A DNA stretch of 55,731 bases, from assembly GCA_029259695.1 (NCBI GenBank), contig JAJDEQ010000160.1, forward strand, positions 1 through 55,731. Direction: 5' to 3'. This document shows positions 1-8,630 of this stretch, in pieces; the stretch's first letter is position 1, and each line of letters begins with the position of its first letter. The position numbers were made by a program, and so were the translations under genes. This DNA comes from Planctomycetota bacterium. Its GTDB lineage: Bacteria; Planctomycetota; B15-G4. The notes beneath the pieces are model-generated. The model was not told where the DNA came from, did not search any database, and saw nothing but the letters and a program-made list of their open reading frames with translations.

Positions 1-73
1 CGCCTGCGGATCGGCGCCTTGATCTGACGCAGCTGGCACGCCCACGGCGCTGGAGCACTCTCACCACGGGCTG

Positions 74-319
74 CTAGCCGTCGTCGATGTCCCGCAGCAG
101 CTGGTCGTAGACCTCGTCGGCGTTGGACTCGTCGATCGTCTCCTCGGCGAAGGCGTCGGCGGCGTCCTGGGTGGGGATCGCGTCCAGCTCCACTTCCTCA
201 CTGTTGGACGGGACCGCCGTGGCGCCGGCCTCGGCGCCGGGCTCCTGTGCACAACCCGCCGCCACGAGGAGCAGCAGCCCCACGCACGCACCCCTCGAGA
301 TCTGATTGCAGCTGTTCAT
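74..319 (-). CDS. Small putative lipoprotein
   Basis: An 81-residue protein begins with a basic N-terminus, a hydrophobic stretch and a lipobox ending LVAAGC, so it should be exported and lipidated. The mature part is short, acidic and Ala/Asp/Glu-rich, ending in a Leu-Leu-Arg-Asp segment; no domain is recognised. I chose the start at 319 because GAGGAG lies 6-7 bases before it. A longer form could begin at 355, where ATGA overlaps the stop of the upstream reverse-strand gene, but it would add a non-signal-like N-terminus. The tight coupling to the KQERP-repeat gene suggests co-transcription. Function unknown. Confidence 0.65.
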   Translation of the reverse strand: MNSCNQISRGACVGLLLLVAAGCAQEPGAEAGATAVPSNSEEVELDAIPTQDAADAFAEETIDESNADEVYDQLLRDIDDG

Positions 320-351
320 GGTCGACTCCTCGCGGATCGTGGTTGCGGGTC

Positions 352-1260
352 TCATCGGCCGCGCGGCTTGCGGCCGTCGCGGTCCTTCTTCGGTGCGCTC
401 TGCTTCGACCCGCGGTCCTGCTTGGGTGCGCGATCCTGCTTGGGCTGGGCTCGTGAGCCGCCCCGCGTCTCGGTCTTCGGAGCCCGTTCCGTCTTGGCGG
501 GGCGTTCGGCCCGTGGTTCGTCACGCTTGGCGGGGCGCTCCTGCTTGGCGGGGCGCTCCTGCTTGGCGGGACGCTCCTGCTTTTGGGGACGTTCCTGCTT
601 TTCGGGGCGTTCCTGCTTGGTGGGGCGCTCCTGCTTGGTGGGGCGCTCCTGCTGGCCGTCGCGCTCGCCTGCGCGCTCCTGCTTCTCGGGACGCTCCTGC
701 TTGTCCGGCCGGGTCTGCTTCTCCGGGCGCGTCTGGGGGCGGTCCTGGTCCCCGCGACGCTTGCGGGCCTGATCGACGGCGTTGCGGTTGCCGCGCGCCC
801 GTTCGGGGTTGCGCTCGGCCCACTTGTCGAAGGCGGCGCTGCGCTCGGCGGGCGTCCGCGCCTTGCGTTCCCGGCCGCGCTTCAACTCGCGCACGGTCTG
901 GCCGAACGGCTCGTCCCCCAGGACCTCCTGGGCCCGGGCCAGCCCGCGTTCGTGCCGGCGCTCTTCGCGTTGTTGCAGGTCGTCGAGTTCGGCCACGCGA
1001 TCGGCGCGACCCTGATCCCGTGCGATGTCGCGCAGCCGTTGGATCTGGGCCATGCGCGTGCGGTGCACGGTCTCGTCCGCCTCGATCCGGCGCGCCGTCT
1101 CGCGGCGTTCGGTTGCATCCGCCTGCGGACGGGCTGTGCGCTCGGCGGCGGCCTGCTGCCGGCCGGGGTCGCGCGCCTCGTCCTGGGCCCGGGCCTCGGT
1201 CCCGCCCAGCAGGGCCAGTGAGAGCGCGAAGCAGAGCAGGCTGGGGGTGATCTTGGACAT
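352..1260 (-). CDS. Secreted Lys/Glu/Arg-rich protein with KQERP tandem repeats
   Basis: A 302-residue protein with a signal peptide (MSKITPSL start, hydrophobic core, cleavage near ARA-Q). Residues about 30-170 are charged and probably helical. The C-terminal third is a low-complexity array of the six-residue unit KQERPx, then a Lys/Arg-rich tail. The region would be disordered and highly charged outside the cytoplasm, which fits binding to polyanions or cell-wall material, but this is inference. No catalytic domain is visible. The start at 1260 gives a clean signal peptide; longer in-frame extensions lack one. The downstream small lipoprotein gene is nearly adjacent. Family unknown. Confidence 0.7.
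   Translation of the reverse strand: MSKITPSLLCFALSLALLGGTEARAQDEARDPGRQQAAAERTARPQADATERRETARRIEADETVHRTRMAQIQRLRDIARDQGRADRVAELDDLQQREERRHERGLARAQEVLGDEPFGQTVRELKRGRERKARTPAERSAAFDKWAERNPERARGNRNAVDQARKRRGDQDRPQTRPEKQTRPDKQERPEKQERAGERDGQQERPTKQERPTKQERPEKQERPQKQERPAKQERPAKQERPAKRDEPRAERPAKTERAPKTETRGGSRAQPKQDRAPKQDRGSKQSAPKKDRDGRKPRGR
523..750 (-). repeat. In-frame 18-bp tandem repeats encoding KQERPx
   Basis: About a dozen imperfect 18-bp units (forward strand resembling gcgctcctgcttggcggg) lie inside the secreted protein gene. Each unit encodes Lys-Gln-Glu-Arg-Pro plus one variable residue. Unit length is a multiple of three, so copy-number change would lengthen or shorten the protein without a frameshift. 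Some units have drifted (gacgttcctgctttt, gtccggccgggtctg), so the array is not a recent perfect expansion. Confidence 0.85.
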
Positions 1261-2295
1261 CGGGACTCTCCGGTGCGCTGGCGTCGGCAGGGTCGCCGCG
1301 GGAGCGGACATCCCAGCCTGAGGATCCCGGCCGGGGGTCGCAATGCCCGGTCGGAAGTGAAATCGGTCCGGCTCCTGACGCCCGGCTGGGGCGGGAGGGG
1401 ACGCGGACATCCCATCGTCGGTCGCGCCATGGCGTTCGTCGGCTGACGATTCCGTCGGTATCCCCAGGGTCCGCGTCGGGCCGTGGAGGAATCCCCGGCG
1501 AATCGGCCGACACCCACGGCGACGGGCACTCAGGGCCTGCTCGAGCGTTGCTTCGAAAGTGGAGAGCGTGTGGGAAGCAGGATCGGCGGCGGGCCTGCGG
1601 GGCGGTTCGGGCGGGCGCGCCGGCGATGGCACGGGGGAGCGTCTGTCGCTGCGCGTCGGCCCGCGCCGCGAGCCCTTCTCCACATGCTCTCCACCACTCC
1701 CCGCGCTCGCCTCGCGGTTGCCGCGCAGCTTGGCGCGCCGGCGCCGTGGTTCCCCTGGACCACCGGGCTCCAGGCGTTCTCGAAGGGGTCCTCAGACGGC
1801 TGGCGCCGTACCTCCCAGACCTGCACCATGCGCGGCTTCTCACCAAGCTCCGCATCCAAGACCACAGCCAAGAAGCCGCACGCTCATGCCGTCGATCACC
1901 AAGCGAGGTCTCGTCTCCGTGTTTGCCATGCTGGCCCTGATGGCGCTCGCCAGCGGAGCGACCCCGGGCTAGCCGCCACGGCCCGCAACGAGGCCCGCGA
2001 CGAAGGCCCGCCGACAGTTTGTCCGCGCCTGCCCCGGGCCGCGCGAGCGTTGGACGCGGCATCCGGTTTGGTGTCGCCAGCGCTTGATCGCGTTCGAGAC
2101 CCGGACCCGCCCGGCAACGCGTGGCTCACGACGCGCTTCTCGAGCAGACGGCTGCCGATTGCCGATCTGCGTCGCGGGCGTCGCGGGTCAGGGCCTGAAG
2201 CGTCCAAGGAGTATGCTGCGGGACCGTTCCACGCCTGCGGATCGCCGCCCGTGTCGTCGTCGTCTTGCTCCCGTTCCTGCCGCGCTCTGCGCTCC
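1261..2295. other. About 1 kb without a confident gene
   Basis: Open frames exist on both strands, but none shows a family motif, a good ribosome site and gene-like composition together. A forward frame open from 1483 into the efflux adaptor gene gives an implausible Arg/Ser/Pro-rich N-terminus and is treated as non-coding. A 113-codon reverse frame at 1530-1871 has a TTG start and an Arg/Ala-rich second half. A 28-codon signal-peptide-like frame at 1886-1972 is listed separately. The segment may hold a decayed gene and the promoter of the efflux genes. Confidence 0.5.
1886..1972 (+). pseudogene. Possible orphan signal peptide (gene remnant)
   Basis: An ATG frame of 28 codons encodes a basic N-terminus (MPSITKRG) and a hydrophobic core (FAMLALMALASGA), then stops at TAG. 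A one-base shift at the stop would continue as LAATARNEARDEG, which resembles a signal-peptidase site and mature start. It could be a frameshifted or truncated secreted-protein gene, or chance. No strong ribosome site is seen. Confidence 0.25.
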
Positions 2296-3525
2296 GTGCG
2301 TGTCACACCGCGCTCGCGACAGGCGCGCCTCGTGCCGGCGACGGCGTTGCTGCTCGCCCTGTGCAGCGCGGCTCCGGGCTGTGCTGACGACGCGGCGATG
2401 AGCCGTGGCGCGCCGCCCGAGTTCCGCGTCCCGGTCACCGTGGCGTTGGTCGTGCGCGCCGAAGTGGTGGAGACGGTGGAGCTGGTGGGCGACGTGGTCA
2501 GTCACCGCCGGGCGGCGCTGGCGTTCGAGCGGGCGGGGCGGGTCGTGCAGGTGCTGGCCGACCTGGGCGACGCGGTGCCCGCCGGGACCCTGCTCGCGCG
2601 CCTCGACGGGGCGGTGCTCGCCGAGCAACTGGCCGTGGCGGAAGCGGGTGCCGAGGCCGCGCGTCTCGATGCCGAGTACGCCGTGCGCGAGGCCAAGCGC
2701 TTCGACGAGGTCGGCGACGACCTGGTACGCGAATCGGAGCGCGACCGTGTGCGCAGTGCGTCGGCGGTCCAGGCGCTGCGGGCCGAACAGAGCCAGGCCG
2801 AAGTGCGACGGTTGCGCGAGGTGGTGGCCCTGGGTGAGTTGCGCGCCCCCTTCGACGCCGTGGTCACGGCGCGGCAGATCACCGAGGGCTCGCACGTGCT
2901 CGTCGGCGAGCAGGCTTTCGAACTGGTGGACCTGACGCGCCGGGAGGTGCACCTGGAGTTGCCCACGCCGGTCGCGGCTCGGCTGGAAGCCGGTGCGCCG
3001 CTGCACCTCAGCGTGGACGAGTTGCCCGACTTCGGCCTCGACGCCCGGCTGGACCTGCTCGTGCCCGCGGCCGATCCCGAGACGCGCACCTTCACCGGCG
3101 TGGTGCGCCTGGGCGATCGCGACCCGGACACGGAGTTGTTGCCGGGCTTGTTCGCCCGCGCGACCCTGGAACTGGCGCGCGTGCTCTCCCCCACGGTCGT
3201 CCCCGGGGACGCCGTGCGCGAGGGGGGCGCGGGCAGCTACGTGGTCGTGGCCGAGTCACCGACGTCCGCCGGTGCCGCGGGTGACGGCGAGGCCGAGGGC
3301 GCGGCGGCCTCGGCGCGTCTCGTCCCGGTGCGCGTGCTGGCCCGCGGCGACGGGATGTTCGCCCTCGAGCCGATCACCCCCGGCGACCTCGAGACCGGAG
3401 ACCGGATCGTGGTGACGGGCGTCGACAACGCCTTCCCCGGTGCCGCGCTCACGACCTACCCCCACGGCCCGGCCGACGGTGGCGCAGGCTCCGGCGCGGC
3501 GGCGACGGCCCCCGGCGATTCCTGA
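2296..3525 (+). CDS. RND efflux periplasmic adaptor (membrane fusion) lipoprotein
   Basis: This protein links an inner-membrane RND transporter to an outer-membrane channel. From the chosen GTG it has about 409 residues. A lipobox ends at Cys29 (SAAPGC). Next come the HlyD/AcrA biotinyl-lipoyl half (GRVVQVLADLGDAVPAG), a charged alpha-hairpin coiled coil, the second lipoyl half (LRAPFDAVVTARQITEGSHV), beta-barrel and C-terminal membrane-proximal domains. It ends 4 bases before the transporter ATG, so the two are co-translated. The start is uncertain: GTG codons at 2251, 2296 and 2332 are all possible and none has a strong ribosome site. No TolC-like channel gene lies in the window. Substrate unknown. 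Confidence 0.88.
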   Translation: MRVTPRSRQARLVPATALLLALCSAAPGCADDAAMSRGAPPEFRVPVTVALVVRAEVVETVELVGDVVSHRRAALAFERAGRVVQVLADLGDAVPAGTLLARLDGAVLAEQLAVAEAGAEAARLDAEYAVREAKRFDEVGDDLVRESERDRVRSASAVQALRAEQSQAEVRRLREVVALGELRAPFDAVVTARQITEGSHVLVGEQAFELVDLTRREVHLELPTPVAARLEAGAPLHLSVDELPDFGLDARLDLLVPAADPETRTFTGVVRLGDRDPDTELLPGLFARATLELARVLSPTVVPGDAVREGGAGSYVVVAESPTSAGAAGDGEAEGAAASARLVPVRVLARGDGMFALEPITPGDLETGDRIVVTGVDNAFPGAALTTYPHGPADGGAGSGAAATAPGDS

Positions 3526-3529
3526 CGCC

Positions 3530-6500
3530 ATGGACCCGGTGCGCTTCGCCGTCTCCCGTCCGTACACGGTGGCCGTGGCGGTGATCCTCGCACTGCTCTT
3601 CTCGGTGCTCGCCCTGGCGCGCATCCCGGTGCAGCTCAAGCCGACCGTCGATGCGCCCATCATCACCGTCACGACGATCTACCGCGGCGCCGGGCCGGTC
3701 GACGTCGAGCAGCAGATCACACGGGAGATCGAGGACCTGCTGCAAGGCGTCGACGGGCTGGAGAAGCTCACCAGCAGTTCGGTCGAGGGTGCCAGCACCG
3801 TCGCGCTGGAGTACGGCTGGGGCGTGGCCAAGGACCGCGCCCTGGTCGACGTGATCAACAAGCTCAGCCAACTCCCTGACCTGCCCGCCGACGCCGAGGA
3901 GCCGGTGGTGGAGCTCACCGACCGGTTGGGTGAGACGGCGATGTGGATCATGACCGTCGCGCCCTATTCACCCGACCGGATGCGACAGCTCGTGGTGGAG
4001 CAGGTCGAGCCGTACCTCGAACGGGTGCCCGGCGTCGCCAGCCTCAACATCGTCGGCGGCGAGGAGCGCGAGATCCGCGTGCTCGTGGATCCGGAGAGCC
4101 TCGCGGCGCGGGGCCTGACCTTCGACTACGTCTGGAACGTGCTGCGCCTGGCCTACGTCGACCGGCGCGGCGGCACGGTGGAGACGAGCACGCGTCAGTT
4201 CGTGGTGCGCACCGAGGGGCGTTCGGCCAAGGCCACGGACCTCGAGCGCGTCGTGCTGCAACGCGGCGAGGGCGGCACCATCCGTCTCGGCGACGTGGCG
4301 CGGGTCGAGGACGGCTATCGCGAGACGACCTCGATCGTGCACAGCAACGGGGGCGACAACGTGGCCATCGGCGTGCGGCGTGAGCCGGGCGCCAACGTCG
4401 TCACGTTGATCGAGGACCTCGAGGCGGAGATCGCACGCATCAACGCCCGGCTCGCCGGCCAGGGCGTGGACATGCAGCTGCTGCCGGTCTATCGCGACAC
4501 GACCTACCTGGAGCGTGCGCTCGAGTTCGTGCGCAGCAACCTGCTGTTCGGCGCCGTCCTGTCCGTGGTCGTGCTGCTGGCCTTCCTGCGCAGCGCGCGC
4601 AGCGTGTTGGTGGTGACGCTGTCGATCCCGATCTCGCTCGTGGCCGTGTTCGCCGTGATGGACGCCATGGGGCGCACGCTCAACGTGATCAGCCTGGCGG
4701 GCCTGGCCTTCGCGGCGGGCATGGTGGTGGACAACGCGATCGTCGTGCTGGAGAACATCTTCCGTCATCTCGAACAGGGCAAGCGGCCGACGGAAGCCGC
4801 CGTGGCGGGCGGGCGCGAGGTGTGGGGCGGCGTGTTGGCGGCGACGCTCACGACGATCGCCGTGTTCGTGCCGATCCTGGCCATCGAGGAGGAAGCCGGA
4901 CAGTTGTTCGCCGACCTCGCCCTGGCCATCTCGGCGGCCGTGGGGCTCTCGCTCGTCGTCGCCCTGACGGTCGTGCCGACGCTGGCGGCGCTGCTCTACC
5001 AGCGCGGGCGCTCACGGGACCGCACGCAACCGGGACGCACCACGGGGCGCGGGCCGTTGGCGCGCGGTTACGCCCGCGTGGTGGCTGCCCTGGTGGCCTC
5101 CGGCGCGGCTGCGGTGCGCACCAAGGTCGTCTTCGTCGCCGTCGTGATCGCCGCCGCTGCGGCCACGCTGACCCTCGTGCCGCCCGCCGGCTATCTGCCC
5201 ACGGGCAATCGCAACCTGATCTTCTTCTTCGGCAACCCCGTGCCCGGATTGCGACCCGAGGCCCGGGCCACGCAGCTCGAGCGGCTCGAACGCTGGCTGC
5301 AGGAACAGCCCGAGTTCGAGCGCTACTTCGCCGTGACGTCACGGGGTTTCAACGGCGGTGGCGTCGTGCTCAAGGACGAGTTCGCGGACGGAGCCGGGCT
5401 GGCCGCGTTCCAGGCCCGCATGATGCCGGTGTGCTTCTCGATCCCGGGCTTTCGTTCGATGATCCCGGTGCGCTCCAGTCTGTTCCGCGACTCGGGCAAG
5501 CAGTTCACCGTGGAGATCACCGGTTCCGACCTGAAGCTGCTGGGGGACACCGCCGCGCAGCTGCAGCAGCAGCTCTCGAGCTGGCCGGGCATCCAGGCCT
5601 TCGGTGTGCAGTCGGACTACGTCGAGGGCCGACCCGAGCTGCGCGTGCAGGTCGACCCGCACCGCGCGGCCGAACTGGGCATGGGCACGACCGGCATCGG
5701 TCAGGTGGTGGAGACGGCCATCGCCGGGCGCCTGGTGGGTGAGTTCAGCGACGGTGGCCGGGACTACGACATCAACCTGCTCGTGCCGCCCGAGCGCATC
5801 CGCAGTGACGACGACCTGCGGCGCCTGCCGTTCGTGACGGCGACCGGTGCGCGCACGACGCTCGGCGCGGTCGCCCGCGTGGAGCGCACGCTGGGACCGG
5901 AGAGCATCAATCGACTGGAGCGCGAACGGGCGATCACGCTGAGCGTGAACCTGCGCCCCGAGGCGGTGCTGCAAGCCGTCATGGAAGACGTGGCCGAGCA
6001 CGTCGTGGGACCCGCGCTGCTGCGGCTGCCGCCCGAGTACCGCATCGAGCTGGGCGGCTCGGCCGACAAGTTCAGCAGCACGCTCGCGTCGCTCACCCAG
6101 AGCTTCTGGCTGGCGATCCTGATCACCTACCTGTTGCTCGTGGCATTGTTCCGGTCGTGGCTGCAGCCGCTGGTGATCCTGGTCAGCGTGCCGCTGGCGA
6201 TGTCGGGCGGACTGCTGGGGGTCTCGGTGGCGCACGCCCTGAGCGTCGACGCGACCTTCGACCTGCTGTCGATGCTGGGTTTCGTGATCCTGGCCGGCAT
6301 CGTGGTCAACAACGCGATCCTGATCGTGCACCAGACCAACAACCTGATCGCGGCGGGCGAGTCGGGGACGGGCAGCGCCGGGCGGCGTGCGGCGCTGGCC
6401 GAGGCCGCGCGCCTGCGCCTGCGACCGATCCTGATGTCGGTGACCACGACGGTCTTCGGCATGCTGCCGCTGGCGGTGGGGCGCGGTGCCGGGTCGGAGC

Positions 6501-6667
6501 TGTACCAGGGATTGGCGGCGGTGGTCGTGGGGGGGCTGCTGGTGAGCACGGTGTTCACGCTGCTGCTGGTCCCGGCCCTGGTCTCGCTCGGTTGGGACGC
6601 GGGCGACGCGTGGAGTCGTCGGGCCGGGGTGGCGCGTTCGGGCGCGGTGGCGACGCCGCGAGCCTGA
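3530..6667 (+). CDS. RND-family efflux transporter permease (HAE1/SwrC-like)
   Basis: A 1045-residue proton-driven exporter of normal RND length. It has a first membrane helix near residues 12-30, a large periplasmic loop, a helix bundle around 340-500, a second periplasmic loop and a final helix bundle. The TM4 motif is VDNAIVVLENI, with Asp-Asn where AcrB has Asp-Asp. The TM10 motif is GIVVNNAILIV, with Asn where AcrB has the proton-relay Lys. This pairing is, as far as I recall, typical of SwrC/YerP-like and related RND branches and not of AcrB itself. The start has an ATG 4 bases after the adaptor stop. Substrate cannot be told from sequence. Confidence 0.93.
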   Translation: MDPVRFAVSRPYTVAVAVILALLFSVLALARIPVQLKPTVDAPIITVTTIYRGAGPVDVEQQITREIEDLLQGVDGLEKLTSSSVEGASTVALEYGWGVAKDRALVDVINKLSQLPDLPADAEEPVVELTDRLGETAMWIMTVAPYSPDRMRQLVVEQVEPYLERVPGVASLNIVGGEEREIRVLVDPESLAARGLTFDYVWNVLRLAYVDRRGGTVETSTRQFVVRTEGRSAKATDLERVVLQRGEGGTIRLGDVARVEDGYRETTSIVHSNGGDNVAIGVRREPGANVVTLIEDLEAEIARINARLAGQGVDMQLLPVYRDTTYLERALEFVRSNLLFGAVLSVVVLLAFLRSARSVLVVTLSIPISLVAVFAVMDAMGRTLNVISLAGLAFAAGMVVDNAIVVLENIFRHLEQGKRPTEAAVAGGREVWGGVLAATLTTIAVFVPILAIEEEAGQLFADLALAISAAVGLSLVVALTVVPTLAALLYQRGRSRDRTQPGRTTGRGPLARGYARVVAALVASGAAAVRTKVVFVAVVIAAAAATLTLVPPAGYLPTGNRNLIFFFGNPVPGLRPEARATQLERLERWLQEQPEFERYFAVTSRGFNGGGVVLKDEFADGAGLAAFQARMMPVCFSIPGFRSMIPVRSSLFRDSGKQFTVEITGSDLKLLGDTAAQLQQQLSSWPGIQAFGVQSDYVEGRPELRVQVDPHRAAELGMGTTGIGQVVETAIAGRLVGEFSDGGRDYDINLLVPPERIRSDDDLRRLPFVTATGARTTLGAVARVERTLGPESINRLERERAITLSVNLRPEAVLQAVMEDVAEHVVGPALLRLPPEYRIELGGSADKFSSTLASLTQSFWLAILITYLLLVALFRSWLQPLVILVSVPLAMSGGLLGVSVAHALSVDATFDLLSMLGFVILAGIVVNNAILIVHQTNNLIAAGESGTGSAGRRAALAEAARLRLRPILMSVTTTVFGMLPLAVGRGAGSELYQGLAAVVVGGLLVSTVFTLLLVPALVSLGWDAGDAWSRRAGVARSGAVATPRA

Positions 6668-6769
6668 CGCGGTCCCCGTGGCGGCGACAGCGACGCGGCG
6701 ATCGTCCCGAAGCGAGGGCGCGCGGGATCAGCTCGGGGTGCCGTTGGGTCAGGCCGCGGTGCCGTTGGG

Positions 6770-6775
6770 TAACAT
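6770..6775 (+). promoter_or_regulatory. Putative -10 element (TAACAT), possible leaderless start
   Basis: TAACAT ends 7 bases before the ATG at 6783, which would place the transcription start at or next to the start codon. A near-perfect duplicated 13-base string (ggtgccgttgggt, ending near 6749 and 6770) lies just upstream and supplies a TTGGGT that could act as a poor -35 box with a long spacer. Confidence 0.35.
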
Positions 6776-6782
6776 CGTCCGC

Positions 6783-7286
6783 ATGAGCCCTCAACGACCG
6801 CCTGAGATCCCTGGCCGCCGGGTTGCACCCGCCTGGCTCGCGCTGCTCGTCCTGCTGACCCTGCTCCCGGGCTGCATCGCGCTGGCCGCCGGTGGGGCGG
6901 CCGCCGCCGGCGCCTTCTACTACGAGGGCGCCCTCAACATCGACGTCGAGGCCGACCCCCGCACCGCGATCGAGGCGTCCCGCGACGCGGTGGAGGAGAT
7001 GGGGCTGCGGGTCACGACCTATGCCGCCACCGACTTCGACGGTCACCTGTTCGCTCGCACGGCGAACGACACCGGCGTCGACATCCAGGTCGATCCGCGC
7101 GGGCCGCGGGCCAGTCGGATCGCGATCCGGGTCGGCGTCTTCGGGGACGAGGCCCTCAGCGTGGCCATCTACGAGCGCATCCGCACCAGGTTGCCGGTGA
7201 TCGAGACCGCGCAGCCGGCGCCGGAGCCGGAAGCAGAGGAACGCAGTTGGAACGAGAAGCAGCCCGTGGCGCCGCCACCCCGTTGA
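6783..7286 (+). CDS. DUF3568-type lipoprotein
   Basis: A 167-residue exported lipoprotein: hydrophobic stretch then LLPGC with lipidated Cys31, followed by an Ala/Gly-rich segment and EGALNIDVEAD. The core matches DUF3568 as I know it: a helix with the pattern AIEASRDAVEEMGLRV, a strand that reads out variant residues, then SRIAIRVGVFGDEALS near the C-terminus. The tail is Pro/Glu-rich. DUF3568 proteins are small secreted lipoproteins of unknown role. It follows the RND genes by 115 bases with its own likely promoter, so a link to the pump is not implied. Confidence 0.75.
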   Translation: MSPQRPPEIPGRRVAPAWLALLVLLTLLPGCIALAAGGAAAAGAFYYEGALNIDVEADPRTAIEASRDAVEEMGLRVTTYAATDFDGHLFARTANDTGVDIQVDPRGPRASRIAIRVGVFGDEALSVAIYERIRTRLPVIETAQPAPEPEAEERSWNEKQPVAPPPR

Positions 7287-7399
7287 GCGTGCGGCGCGCG
7301 TGATGCTGTTCAAGCGCAGGAGCGGGGACACCGACAAGGACCCGTGCTGACGATCCTCACCAGGCGGCCCGCTGCAGGTCCGCCTCCCGGAGCCACGCC

Positions 7400-7861
7400 G
7401 TGTACGACACCGCCGAGACCCAGGACACGCCGTGCATCAAGCAGCTCTCGGTGTTCCTGCCCAATCGGCTGGGTGCGCTGATGCTCGTGACACGCGTGCT
7501 CGAAGAACAGGACGTGCGCGTGTGCGCCATGTCGGTCATGGACGCGGCTGATCACGCCGTGCTGCGGCTCGTGCTCGACAAGCCCACCCTGGCGTCGGCC
7601 ACGCTGCTGGCCGAGGGCTACCACCTGTTCGAGGCCGACCTGTTGGCGGTGCGCGTGCCCGACACCAAGGTCGGGCGGTTGCGGCGACTGCTGTCGGCCT
7701 TGTTGCTGGCCGAACTCAACGTGAACTACGTGTATCCGGTGGTGCCGCCCAGCCATGACTCGCGGCCGCTGCTCGCCCTGCACGTCGAGGACCTGGACAC
7801 GGCGGCGCGCACGCTGGTGGAGCAGGGTCTGGAGCTCGTGGGACAGGACGACCTGACGTGA
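7400..7861 (+). CDS. ACT-domain protein
   Basis: A 153-residue protein beginning at a GTG with GGAG about 8 bases upstream. Residues 15-80 form one ACT fold (QLSVFLPNRLGALMLVTRVL, then VCAMSVMDAADHAVLRLVL). A second ACT-like half covers residues 85-150. Tandem ACT proteins without a catalytic domain usually bind amino acids and regulate a partner enzyme; this one resembles those annotated as acetolactate-synthase-like or amino-acid-binding ACT proteins. The ligand is not predictable here. It shares a 4-base GTGA overlap with the next gene, so the two are translationally coupled. Confidence 0.8.
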   Translation: MYDTAETQDTPCIKQLSVFLPNRLGALMLVTRVLEEQDVRVCAMSVMDAADHAVLRLVLDKPTLASATLLAEGYHLFEADLLAVRVPDTKVGRLRRLLSALLLAELNVNYVYPVVPPSHDSRPLLALHVEDLDTAARTLVEQGLELVGQDDLT

Positions 7862-8439
7862 GGCGCGTGGTCGTGGTCGGCGCCCTGTTGGTGGCGGGGC
7901 TGCTCGCCGCGACGTGGTGGTTGTTCGTCGACGACGCCGGATCGGGCTCGTCGGCGACTCAGGTCGACGTGGTGGGGCCGGACGACGTGGTCCGCCGTCC
8001 GACGCGTCCGATCGTGCCGCCGCCTGCACGCGATCCGCTGCCCCGCGAGGAGCACACGCCGCAGACTCCCGCGGCCGCCGCACCGGCGCCGGTCCTGTCC
8101 GATCTGCCCACCAACGCCCAGCTCGGCATCGAGCGCCCCGAGGCGCGCCCCGTGGGCCTCATGCTGTGGGCTGCCCGCCGCCGCGCCGAGGATGTCGTGG
8201 CCACGCTCTACTCCGAGCGCCTGGGCGCGCGCATCGCCCGGCAGGGCTGGCGTGAGCACACGCTGGAGATGAGCATCGCCACCGAGCGTCTGTACGGCGA
8301 CTACTCGCTGGAGGACTTCGGCTACCGCTTCGACGGGACGCGCACCGAGGGCGTGGTACGCATCGTCCACCGGGGCGAGACCAAGGGCTCCATGCGCGTC
8401 GCCCGCGAAGGCGACCGCTGGGTGCTCGACGAGCGCTGA
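7858..8439 (+). CDS. Membrane-anchored protein with NTF2-like C-terminal domain (tentative)
   Basis: A 193-residue protein with an uncleaved-looking N-terminal helix (VVVVGALLVAGLLAATWWLF), a Pro/Ala-rich linker to about residue 80, and a compact 110-residue C-terminal domain. That domain's pattern (RLYGDYSLEDFGYRF, VRIVHRGETKGSMRVAREGDRWVLDE) resembles DUF4878/NTF2-like lipoprotein domains, but I cannot confirm the family. The GTG start overlaps the ACT gene stop (GTGA). It may sense or bind a small molecule outside the cytoplasmic membrane; this is inference. Confidence 0.6.
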   Translation: MRRVVVVGALLVAGLLAATWWLFVDDAGSGSSATQVDVVGPDDVVRRPTRPIVPPPARDPLPREEHTPQTPAAAAPAPVLSDLPTNAQLGIERPEARPVGLMLWAARRRAEDVVATLYSERLGARIARQGWREHTLEMSIATERLYGDYSLEDFGYRFDGTRTEGVVRIVHRGETKGSMRVAREGDRWVLDER

Positions 8440-8485
8440 CACCGGCGCGGCGTACCCGGCGGCAGCCTCACCGCGACCGGCGCGG

Positions 8486-8630
8486 GCCCACCGGGGGCCG
8501 TCAGCGTGCGAGCGGCACGTGCCCACCGGGGGGCCGTCAGCGTGCGAGCGGTGCGTGCCCACCGGGGGGCCGTCAGTGTGCGAGCGGCGCGTGCCCACGG
8601 GGCGCCGCGTCAGCGTGCGAGCGGGGCGCC
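8486..8630. repeat. Four ~36-bp tandem copies of a gene 3' end
   Basis: Three clean units (8486-8520, 8521-8556, 8557-8592) and one diverged unit (8593-8630) repeat the string gcccaccggggggccgtcag followed by ygtgcgagcgg. The last unit contains the stop codon and last codons of the reverse-strand metallo-beta-lactamase gene, so the array is a stepwise tandem duplication of that gene's terminus into the gap before the convergent neighbour. Every copy keeps the CTCGCACGCTGA stop context. Confidence 0.85.

Noticed and set aside
1530..1871. 113-codon reverse ORF with TTG start in the 1-kb gap
   Set aside because: The first 45 residues look plausible, but the rest is Arg/Ala-rich, the start is weak, and no family is recognised.
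8486..8630. CRISPR array
   Set aside because: Units abut with no unique spacers and copy a gene end; there are no cas genes.
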